In this document: piece by piece, positions 38,915 through 46,526 of the stretch
Layout: each line of letters opens with the position of its first letter
Position numbering within the stretch: the stretch's first letter is position 1
Assembly: GCF_030409055.1 (NCBI RefSeq)
Contig: NZ_CP116619.1
Coordinates: 1,335,628-1,399,627 of the forward strand
Source of the DNA: Trichocoleus desertorum NBK24
GTDB taxonomy: Bacteria > Cyanobacteriota > Cyanobacteriia > FACHB-46
Direction: 5' to 3'
Length of the DNA stretch: 64,000 nt
Translations under genes and position numbers: made by a program
Notes under the pieces: generated by a model
The model's input: the letters and a program-made list of their open reading frames with translations, nothing else
Database searches by the model: none
Told to the model about the DNA's origin: nothing

Positions 38915-39277
38915 TTCTTCAATTTCAACTTCAATGTTGCCTTCTAAGGCAGCACGAGCAACACATTGCGTCAAATGCTCATCTAAGATCATCCGGGCCA
39001 CTCGATCCACAGCTCCTCGAACTGCGGCCAGTTGTACCAATACATCTGGGCAGGGGCGGCTTTCTTGAACCATGACTTTGACACCACGCACATGGCCTTC
39101 AATGCGGGAGAGGCGATTGACGATACGCCGTAGCGACTCTTCGCTATGCACATGGGGATGATCTGCTAAGCCGTTTGCATCATGGGAGTGATCGCCATGA
39201 GCTACATCCTTAAAGATCAGGTTGTTTGTCCCTGGTGAGGACAGCATTTCATTAGGATGGGGCTCAGATTTAGTCAT
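38882..39277 (-). CDS. CsoR/RcnR-family metal-sensing repressor, InrS-like
   Basis: This is an all-helical DUF156 transcriptional repressor. The ATG at 39277 gives 131 residues. A TTG 18 nt upstream is possible, and numbering here follows that longer form. Cys82, His107 and Cys111 match the W-x-y-z metal site of the family. The N-terminus has a His-rich stretch (His33, 36, 38, 46, 48, 50), reminiscent of the nickel sensor InrS of Synechocystis. Nickel or copper is therefore likely. It follows the thioredoxin-fold lipoprotein gene, and G/C tracts in the 66-nt gap (39321-39350) could be an operator. Confidence 0.85.
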   Translation of the reverse strand: MTKSEPHPNEMLSSPGTNNLIFKDVAHGDHSHDANGLADHPHVHSEESLRRIVNRLSRIEGHVRGVKVMVQESRPCPDVLVQLAAVRGAVDRVARMILDEHLTQCVARAALEGNIEVEIEELKAALDRFLP

Positions 39278-39343
39278 TGTGCTCAACAAGGACAACAGAG
39301 GTATGTTTCATTCTAGCTTAGGGTGGATCTTCCAAGGGTCGGG

Positions 39344-39823
39344 TTAGGGGTTGGCTTCTACACTTGGATTGTTGACAGAGGGTGGTTTGTAACCTGACAG
39401 AGCTGCCAGTTCTAAAAGCGATCGCGTCCCTGGGTAGAACTCACCTTCAATCTCCCAAGTGGGATATCCTTCGATTTGTTTGGCTTGGCACAAATCTGGC
39501 TGCGGTTTTTCTCCCTTCAGGTCACATTCTACGTAGGGCACCGCAGTCAGCGCAGACTTAAACAAGGCTTTTTGATCAGCACAATGAGGGCACCAGTAAG
39601 CACCATACATCTTGGCTCCTGTCTGTTGCAGGTGTTGAGCCAAGCTTTGTTCGAAGGCGATCGTTTCAGGCGAGGCAAGAGGATTAGCCGCCGTTAGATC
39701 GTCACATCCTCCCAAGAAAACGGCCAAGCTGAGGGCGATCGCGATACCCCAGACTTTTGACTGTTTAAGTAATGGTGCTACTGAGTTCCAAGCATGCTGA
39801 GCGTTTTTTTGGTTGAACCACAT
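39344..39823 (-). CDS. Thioredoxin-fold lipoprotein
   Basis: The protein has 159 residues, with a signal peptide ending in the lipobox LGGC (Cys40), so it is probably anchored in the membrane facing the periplasm or lumen. A single thioredoxin fold has the redox motif WCPHC (Cys78 and Cys81) and the cis-proline segment GYPTWE. It resembles the thioredoxin domain fused to VKOR in cyanobacteria, so it may oxidise or isomerise disulfides. It is upstream of and probably cotranscribed with the metal sensor. Confidence 0.82.
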   Translation of the reverse strand: MWFNQKNAQHAWNSVAPLLKQSKVWGIAIALSLAVFLGGCDDLTAANPLASPETIAFEQSLAQHLQQTGAKMYGAYWCPHCADQKALFKSALTAVPYVECDLKGEKPQPDLCQAKQIEGYPTWEIEGEFYPGTRSLLELAALSGYKPPSVNNPSVEANP

Positions 39824-39866
39824 CTCCTTAGTTCTCCTCTAGTGCATCAAACAAAGCTTAAGACAA

Positions 39867-39916
39867 ATGCCACAAAATCCCTTTTCCAAAAATGGAATCA
39901 AAGGCTTTTGTGGCAT
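39867..39916 (-). terminator. Long hairpin after bcsA
   Basis: An 11-bp perfect outer stem (ATGCCACAAAA with TTTTGTGGCAT) encloses a further stem CCTTT/AAAGG with TCC/GGA. It lies 40 nt past the bcsA stop and is followed on the minus strand by TTGTC. It may end the cellulose operon, although the T-tract is poor. Confidence 0.55.
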
Positions 39917-39955
39917 GTATTGATAGGGTTGGCAGAATCTCTGAACTAGTCTGAA

Positions 39956-42544
39956 CTAGAGGGTTGCCAAAAGCTGCTTAATGCGACCTTCCTGGCGTTC
40001 TTGCAGTTGTTCAGGAAAACTCAATTCGACCGCAGCACTAGCAGTTCCTTCACTGCCTAGAGCAGCTAACGGTTCTATGGTTCGCACCACTGCTAGTAAG
40101 CGCTTCGGTAAGGGATGCCCATCTTCCACCAACACACCGACAACGGGTTGATCGCGTTGCAGCGATTCCAAAGCATTAATCGGTTCGTTGAATTCTAACC
40201 GCAGACTCCGGACTCCCATCTCAGTTGCAGTGGCCGTATAAAAATGGCCTTCCCAATATAACTGAGCAGGTGCTTGAATTCGTTTGCGAACCTTCTGGCC
40301 TTGGATGGGCTTTGCCTCTTGGAAAGACCGAGTCAAGGTAGTCGCAATAAAGCGTAGAGAATCCAAGGGGTCATCTAGTTCTTGGCGATTTTGTGAATAC
40401 CACTCTCGCACATCCGAGTAAAGCACGATCGCTAGAGCATCTAACTCGGATTGACTGGGGTTAATAAAGTCAACCACTAGAATGGTTTGAGCATCATTCA
40501 GTGGCACCCCTCGCACGATCCGGGCTTTAAGAAATGCTCTGGCTCCGTAGTCACCCACCAGTTCCAGTTCGATCTCGTCCGGTAAATTGGGCCAGGAATC
40601 TAGAACAATTCGCGCCCCAGATTCACTGACATCCTCAGTTTTGCCTCTCCAGGTTTGGTCGGGGCCATAAATGACGGCAGTTAACTTGCGGTTGAGGCGG
40701 TGAGTTCGTCGCAATTGCGGCTGCTCAAAGGCCACCAAAATTGCGGCCACAATTAGCACCAGATTGAAAATGCCCCAGAGCATGTTTACCAGGACAGCTT
40801 CGGTATCTTCTGGCCGTAAAATCAACCAAAATGGCACCGCTAACAACGACAGTGCCACTAGAACTGCTACCGCTACCAATGGGCGAGCTGATTCCCAGTC
40901 AAAGTCCCGCTTAGTCACCGACAACCCTTTATCGGTGACGTTGAAAGACCCCATTTTAGGGTTGATCAAGGCCATGAACGTCACTGCACCTGCATAGAAC
41001 GACATCGCGAATTCATAGATTTCGTTCCAGAACGAAAAGCGCACATTCTTGTACGTGATGAAGTTGGCGTACATCGACAAGAGAATGTGGGGCAGAGCGT
41101 AGGCTAGAGTTTCTAATCCCAACCCTCGAATCGGGTTAATGCTAAACAGCAGAAACAGGGTTGGGGCGATCGCGTACATTAAACGCGGAAAGCCAAAGAA
41201 AAAGTGCGAAGTAGCTGAAAAATAGCAAATTCGCTGCGGGATCGTCAGGTTGAGCTTGCGGTTGAGGAGAGGATTTTCTAGGCGCAGAATTTGGGCCATG
41301 CCTCTAGCCCAGCGCACCTGCTGACCAATGTAGGACGAGAATTTCTCTGGGGCTAACCCCGCCACCATGATCTGGTCGTAATACACCGATTTGTAACCCA
41401 AGGAGTGCAGCCGGAAAGCAGTGTGGCAATCTTCTGTCACCGTTTCTGTCGCAATGCCGCCGATTTGTAGGGCATAGTCTTTACGAATGACCGCCGCAGA
41501 ACCGCAGAAAAAGGCCGCATTCCAAAAGTCATTACCCTTTTGCAACACCTTATAGAAAAGTTCGTTGCCCACGGGCACTTTGCCACGAGTGAGCAAGTTA
41601 CGCTCGAATGGGTCTGGGTTATAGAACCAGTGAGGTGTCTGGACAAAGGCCACCTTTGGGTCCAGGAAAAAGCCCACCGTGGTTTGCAGAATCGGTCGAG
41701 ATGGAATGTGGTCACAATCTAGAATCAAGACCAAGTCGCCATCGGTGCGGGTAAACGCTGTGTTAATGTTGCCCGCTTTGGCATGGTCGTTATTGTCGCG
41801 GGTCAGCAAGGTGCAGCCAAGCTCCTCGCACATCCTGCGCAGAGACTCCCGTCGGTCTTTATACTTTTCAGCCCGACCGTCATCCAAAATATAGACCCGC
41901 TTTTTGTCCGCCGGATAATCGATCGCCAAAGCTCCCAATACCGTTTTGCGAACGATTTCCACATCCTCGTTGTAGGTCGGAATGTAGACATCTACCTTAA
42001 ACAGGCGATCGCTAGGAATGGTAGACAGGTCAATCGGTTGGCGCTCTTTGATTTTGAGGGTTTGAAAGTAGGCCAGAAACAGGGTGATGATCGCGTATAG
42101 CTCTGCCCCATACAGCACCACTGAAAAAAAACCGTTAACCAAACCGTCAAAGTTAAAGGTATAGGCAGTGCGATAGTACAGGTAACGCGCCGTCGTCACC
42201 GAACTCAACCACACTAAAAACAGATGCAAATACTCGCTGGTCTGCACATCGTTGCGCTGTTGCTCGATGCGTACAACCAACCAACCAATCAGCATCAACA
42301 ACACAGCAACCACGCCCTGTTGCCAAATCTTCAGCGGTGTCGTGATTAAGGGCAAAGACAAGCCGAACAAGAGTAAAGCCAGCAACCAAAGCTGACGGCG
42401 GTTTAGCGAGTCTAAGACCCGATCAAACCAACTGGGAACTCGATCGACTAACCAATCGGTCAGTTTATCCAGGGGCGATCGCCGCCTTGGTACAGTCGCT
42501 AAGGACTCTGGATCTGGCCGTAACGGGGGAGAGGGATTGGCCAT
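39956..42544 (-). CDS. bcsA: Cellulose synthase catalytic subunit with PilZ domain
   Basis: BcsA is the inner-membrane GT2 processive glycosyltransferase that polymerises UDP-glucose into glucan and threads it across the membrane. Of 862 residues, about 50-160 hold the N-terminal helices. The GT domain shows DDG at 221-223, DCDH at 276-279, FFCGS, TED at 370-372 (catalytic base) and QQVRW at 408-412 (acceptor site). C-terminal helices follow. The PilZ domain has RRTHR at 612-616 and DVSESG at 638-643, the c-di-GMP-binding residues. Its ATG follows the bcsB stop with no gap. This and the other family names in the operon come from motifs and gene order, not alignment. Confidence 0.93.
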   Translation of the reverse strand: MANPSPPLRPDPESLATVPRRRSPLDKLTDWLVDRVPSWFDRVLDSLNRRQLWLLALLLFGLSLPLITTPLKIWQQGVVAVLLMLIGWLVVRIEQQRNDVQTSEYLHLFLVWLSSVTTARYLYYRTAYTFNFDGLVNGFFSVVLYGAELYAIITLFLAYFQTLKIKERQPIDLSTIPSDRLFKVDVYIPTYNEDVEIVRKTVLGALAIDYPADKKRVYILDDGRAEKYKDRRESLRRMCEELGCTLLTRDNNDHAKAGNINTAFTRTDGDLVLILDCDHIPSRPILQTTVGFFLDPKVAFVQTPHWFYNPDPFERNLLTRGKVPVGNELFYKVLQKGNDFWNAAFFCGSAAVIRKDYALQIGGIATETVTEDCHTAFRLHSLGYKSVYYDQIMVAGLAPEKFSSYIGQQVRWARGMAQILRLENPLLNRKLNLTIPQRICYFSATSHFFFGFPRLMYAIAPTLFLLFSINPIRGLGLETLAYALPHILLSMYANFITYKNVRFSFWNEIYEFAMSFYAGAVTFMALINPKMGSFNVTDKGLSVTKRDFDWESARPLVAVAVLVALSLLAVPFWLILRPEDTEAVLVNMLWGIFNLVLIVAAILVAFEQPQLRRTHRLNRKLTAVIYGPDQTWRGKTEDVSESGARIVLDSWPNLPDEIELELVGDYGARAFLKARIVRGVPLNDAQTILVVDFINPSQSELDALAIVLYSDVREWYSQNRQELDDPLDSLRFIATTLTRSFQEAKPIQGQKVRKRIQAPAQLYWEGHFYTATATEMGVRSLRLEFNEPINALESLQRDQPVVGVLVEDGHPLPKRLLAVVRTIEPLAALGSEGTASAAVELSFPEQLQERQEGRIKQLLATL

Positions 42545-45115
42545 CTATTTATCCTGCTTTGCTACACGCTTTAGATAAAGCTGAGTCACACCGTAGAGAC
42601 CCAGAGCGAACACAACGATTCCAGTCGGCAACACGAACCAATTGTCTTGGAGAAAGCGGGAAGCTTTACTAAAAGGATTGCTGTTATCCAACCGCCGTGG
42701 GGAGCTTTGCTGGAGAAACTCTAAATTGTAAGCATCTGGATCATAGCCAGAAGCCCCTGCTTGATTCGCACTGACTAGCGCTGTATCACCATTGAGTTGG
42801 AAGAACAATGGATCTTGGTTCAGCACATTCTGGACTTGTTGCAAGCCTGCCTCTGTTTGGGCACTCAAAGCTAGCAGAACGCGATTGTCATTCCAAGGAG
42901 AAATTACTTCTTTGATCACCCCTTCACTATCTGGCAAGGCTTGAATCTGGCTTTGATTCCACCTCCGAGAGAACAGATCTTTGAGAACAAAGCCGCTTGC
43001 TTGGAAGGCTTCTGGGAAAGGGAATTGCGATCGCTCCCCAATTGCCACTAGGTTTTGTCGATTTCTTACCTCTTCAGGTAAGGCATCAACTGTGTAAGCT
43101 TCCACCTTCACCGTATCCGCTTGGCTCAATCGGCCTAATCTCTCACTAAACTCTAGGAAGGTGCCCAAGGCGGTGATCGATGGGGTAGTGGGTAAAACCA
43201 TCGCGGTGGTCGAGAGGTCTTGAGGGGCCGTAAAAGGATACCCTGTCGCCAGCAACTTCAGGTCAGGAATTTGGACAACGTTCTGGCGCTTGAGGTTAAA
43301 GCGGGTGTCGGCATGGACTTTCCCCCACAACTGCTGGTCATTGACCCGACCACAGTTAGCAGGTTCACGGGGGCTGAGATTAAACACCACCTGAATTTTG
43401 GAGTCCGGTTTAATCAAGTCAGCCGGGAGGTTGACGTTTAAGGTTTCCCTGGTAGCTCCTTGCTCGGCGGTCAACCGCTTACCGCCGATCGGGGCACCAT
43501 CAAGCCGCACTTCTACCGTAGAGAGCCGAGGATTAACCTGGGGGCCGTGGCTATATACCAGGTTCATCGAGCTACCGCGCGTAAACTGATCGTCTGGCAA
43601 AGCCCGGAAGTTCATTTCCACCGGTGGGGCATAGGCCCCTCGAACAGTCACATCCTGAAATGGCTTATCGTCCGCAGTTTTTAGATCACTGAGCTGGAAG
43701 GAATTTTTGTCTGGGAGATAACCAGGCCATTGTCTAGGAGATGGGGTGGGTACAGGCGTAATGTCATTGACCACGACATAATAGCCAGTGCTAATCTGAC
43801 GATCTTGTGGCTGTACTAAAAACTGCACAGCTTTGTTGACGCCTTCCGGCCCATTACCTGTGGCAATCAACACGGGCACCCCATTACTCCGAGTAGTGGC
43901 TAGCATCAAAATGCCTGCATCTGGGGGCAAGGGGTTGCGATTGCCGTCTAAGACTTGATTGCCTGCGATCGCCAGCGGCAGCTTAAGCGACTTCAGCCCA
44001 GGTTGGTCTTCGGGAGTCCCGATCATGACCAAGCGCTCATCGGCTCTCGCCTGATTGATATTTTTAACCAGTCGAGTTTCTAGCGGTCGAAACTCTGCTA
44101 AGCGTCCTAACGAAGCTTGGAAACGAGCAGCGGAGGTCAACCAGTTACTGTCTACCTGGTTAGGTAACAGATACGTCACTCGGTTAGGGTCAAGGCTGAG
44201 ATTGTCAAAGAAAGGATAGGGATACCGAGCAAAGTCCAGCCTGACGGGTTTGGGTTGGTAATTAAACAGCAGCTTGGAATCAGGTAAGATTTCTGTCCAC
44301 AAAGTCGGGTCAGCGGGATCAGTACAGGTTGCTGAATTATTCTGCTGAGCCACCAACGACACTTCATTAAAGTCTTGAATTAAGTTAGGCGGTACATTGA
44401 GCAGAACTTGACCAATTTCAGACTGCTTGCGGTTCAGCGGCACACTGCCGATGCTGGTGCCATTGACTCGGACGGTTAGGTTAGAGCGATTCGCTAAGAG
44501 GGCGGGCGAGTGCTGAAACCGTACCAATACTTTAGCGGAGCGCAGGTTCCAGTTCCGGGGCCGTGTAAAACCTAAGCGAGCATCAGAAAATACACCTTGT
44601 AGTCGTAACCGATTCCCTACCACCGGACTGCGATTGAATTCCATTACATAAGGAATGGTTGGCCCTCCGCTAGCAGGCGTATCGGGTGTAGAGCTGGCAC
44701 TGGGAGCCGTAGTTGATTCTGACGGGGTAGAACTAGTAGATTCTGGGGCCGCTGGAGCGGGAGCAGCAGGCTCAGGATCAGGCTCTGGGGCGGGTTCTGG
44801 GGCTGGCTGATAAGAGGCAGGTTCTCTAGGAGCGGGCGCTTCTACTGGGCCAGGATCAGGGGCTGGGGCGGGCGCGGGTTGGTATACCGGAGCTTGCGGG
44901 GGCGGCTCTGGCAGCGTGAACTCCTCAATGATCTGATTTTCTGCTTCTTTAATATCGCGATCGCTCTGCTGGGCTACGGCTAAGCTTGCCGTCACTCCAA
45001 TAGCTGTGCCCGCAAAGCTGAGCAATAAAAGCCAGATCATAGGGCGCTGTTGGCGGCTCCCTGGGCGGGACTGGCGGCGGGAAGATGGAAGGAAGGGACG
45101 GAAGATGCGTGGCAT
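42545..45115 (-). CDS. bcsB: Cellulose synthase regulatory/periplasmic subunit BcsB
   Basis: BcsB guides the nascent glucan in the periplasm and is required for BcsA activity. The protein has 856 residues, with a signal or anchor helix at about 26-48, then a long Pro/Glu/Ala/Ser-rich linker (about 75-160), an unusual extension, then carbohydrate-binding/flavodoxin-like domains (two similar halves with VRFQHSP and VNLPADL-type segments). The C-terminal transmembrane helix (WFVLPTGIVVFALGLYG) anchors it to BcsA. It is directly adjacent to bcsA and 27 nt after the GH8 gene. Confidence 0.88.
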   Translation of the reverse strand: MPRIFRPFLPSSRRQSRPGSRQQRPMIWLLLLSFAGTAIGVTASLAVAQQSDRDIKEAENQIIEEFTLPEPPPQAPVYQPAPAPAPDPGPVEAPAPREPASYQPAPEPAPEPDPEPAAPAPAAPESTSSTPSESTTAPSASSTPDTPASGGPTIPYVMEFNRSPVVGNRLRLQGVFSDARLGFTRPRNWNLRSAKVLVRFQHSPALLANRSNLTVRVNGTSIGSVPLNRKQSEIGQVLLNVPPNLIQDFNEVSLVAQQNNSATCTDPADPTLWTEILPDSKLLFNYQPKPVRLDFARYPYPFFDNLSLDPNRVTYLLPNQVDSNWLTSAARFQASLGRLAEFRPLETRLVKNINQARADERLVMIGTPEDQPGLKSLKLPLAIAGNQVLDGNRNPLPPDAGILMLATTRSNGVPVLIATGNGPEGVNKAVQFLVQPQDRQISTGYYVVVNDITPVPTPSPRQWPGYLPDKNSFQLSDLKTADDKPFQDVTVRGAYAPPVEMNFRALPDDQFTRGSSMNLVYSHGPQVNPRLSTVEVRLDGAPIGGKRLTAEQGATRETLNVNLPADLIKPDSKIQVVFNLSPREPANCGRVNDQQLWGKVHADTRFNLKRQNVVQIPDLKLLATGYPFTAPQDLSTTAMVLPTTPSITALGTFLEFSERLGRLSQADTVKVEAYTVDALPEEVRNRQNLVAIGERSQFPFPEAFQASGFVLKDLFSRRWNQSQIQALPDSEGVIKEVISPWNDNRVLLALSAQTEAGLQQVQNVLNQDPLFFQLNGDTALVSANQAGASGYDPDAYNLEFLQQSSPRRLDNSNPFSKASRFLQDNWFVLPTGIVVFALGLYGVTQLYLKRVAKQDK

Positions 45116-45142
45116 GGATGAGTAGGTTTAGCGGGTGGGGCT

Positions 45143-46501
45143 TTAACGAGGTTGCAACAGTTGAGAAGAAACGGTGTCAGGTGGCAGCAAGCCTAACCAA
45201 GCCAGGTTTTGCACATAATAAGCGGAGTCGTTATCCCAAAAACCATTGCGGTATCGGGACTGCAACTTCTGCTGCCAAACTTGCTCAGCGATCGCAGGTT
45301 CCAGCAGTCGCCAAGCAGGATACAACATGGCATATTGAGCGGTGGCTTCATAGCTCACGGTGGGTGCCCCTGAAAGATCAAAAATGGCGGGAATTTTTTG
45401 TTGCGATCGCCATTGTTTTTGTAAAAATCCTAAATGCTTTTGCAGATACGCTTTAGCAGGTGCAGAGTCAAATAACTCAGCGTCCCACGCCACCCGCCAC
45501 CAAACCCGGTAAGCATCAAAACTGTACCGACTTTGCAGTGGCCCAGAGAGCGGCAATGGTTGAAACTCCCCTGTGGTCGTATCCAGCGCCACCCAATCAC
45601 TCGGCAAGCCAACCGCTGAAAGCTTGGCTGAATTTTCCAACGCTTGATAACTACTGTCCACCAAGCTCAGCCAATCGTGGTTGGGGTCTACTTGAGCGAA
45701 GAGACGAAACGCATAAGGCGCGAAATAGGACGGATTCAGTTGAATCACGCTCTGCTGCTGAAAAGCTGCGGCTGGCCCTGGCAGTAAATAGCGCTGCCCA
45801 CCCGCAGCTACAGTGGAAAATCGCCACAAGTCTTGCAGCTTGACTTGCGCTAACTTCAGGTATTCTGGTTTCTGCCAACGCCGGGAAGCCCAGATCAGAG
45901 CTGTAATAGCATCTACATCAGCGTCACTGGCAAAGTTGGGATCGATCGCACCCCATTTTGGTGGCTCGTTAGGGCTTTGTTCGAGACGGCCCCACTTCCA
46001 CACCCAGAGCTGGTCAGTCCGTTTGCCGTTGGCTTGACGTTGCAGATTGTTTTCTGACCACTCCAACGTTTTGGCGAAGGTGGTGGGATCATCAATCAGG
46101 ACGGCTCGTAGCATGGCATAGGCTTGCCCTTCTGAAGTAGAGCGATCGCCCGCTTCCCGGTCAATCACCCGCCCATCGGCTTGGATAAAGCGTTGCCGAT
46201 AGGCCGCCCAACTTTGCTCTAAGAGCTGCTCAATGGGAATTGCTGCCGTGGTTGAACTTGTAGTCGGGGAGGGGCTGATAGCAGGTGCCGTTGTAGCTGG
46301 AAGAGGGGTTGGTGGAGACTGCCTCGCATCGCTCAAAAAGCTGGAGCATCCGACCAAACCCATTGCACCGAGCAAACTAACCGATGTTGCTACCCGACTC
46401 CACCATGACCACGAGTACTTTTGTTGTTTAGTTTTGGGGTACCGTAACATCTCAACTGGCCCTGCACGTAGTAAAGCTAGAGGCACAAAATTGAACCGCA
46501 T
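45143..46501 (-). CDS. bcsZ: GH8 endoglucanase lipoprotein, BcsZ-like
   Basis: GH8 enzymes cut beta-1,4-glucan. In cellulose operons the BcsZ enzyme releases misfolded chains and permits export. The protein has 452 residues, with a signal peptide ending at lipobox LVGC (Cys52), unlike soluble BcsZ of enterobacteria, so the enzyme is probably membrane-tethered. The catalytic acid is likely Glu124 in TSEGQAYAM, and ASDADVDAI at 191-199 has the second acidic residue. Start is ATG 46501; a second ATG at 46450 (MLRYPKTK) is also possible. It lies 27 nt upstream of bcsB. Confidence 0.88.
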   Translation of the reverse strand: MRFNFVPLALLRAGPVEMLRYPKTKQQKYSWSWWSRVATSVSLLGAMGLVGCSSFLSDARQSPPTPLPATTAPAISPSPTTSSTTAAIPIEQLLEQSWAAYRQRFIQADGRVIDREAGDRSTSEGQAYAMLRAVLIDDPTTFAKTLEWSENNLQRQANGKRTDQLWVWKWGRLEQSPNEPPKWGAIDPNFASDADVDAITALIWASRRWQKPEYLKLAQVKLQDLWRFSTVAAGGQRYLLPGPAAAFQQQSVIQLNPSYFAPYAFRLFAQVDPNHDWLSLVDSSYQALENSAKLSAVGLPSDWVALDTTTGEFQPLPLSGPLQSRYSFDAYRVWWRVAWDAELFDSAPAKAYLQKHLGFLQKQWRSQQKIPAIFDLSGAPTVSYEATAQYAMLYPAWRLLEPAIAEQVWQQKLQSRYRNGFWDNDSAYYVQNLAWLGLLPPDTVSSQLLQPR

Positions 46502-46526
46502 GGTGACAACACCATCCCTTTGGCAG

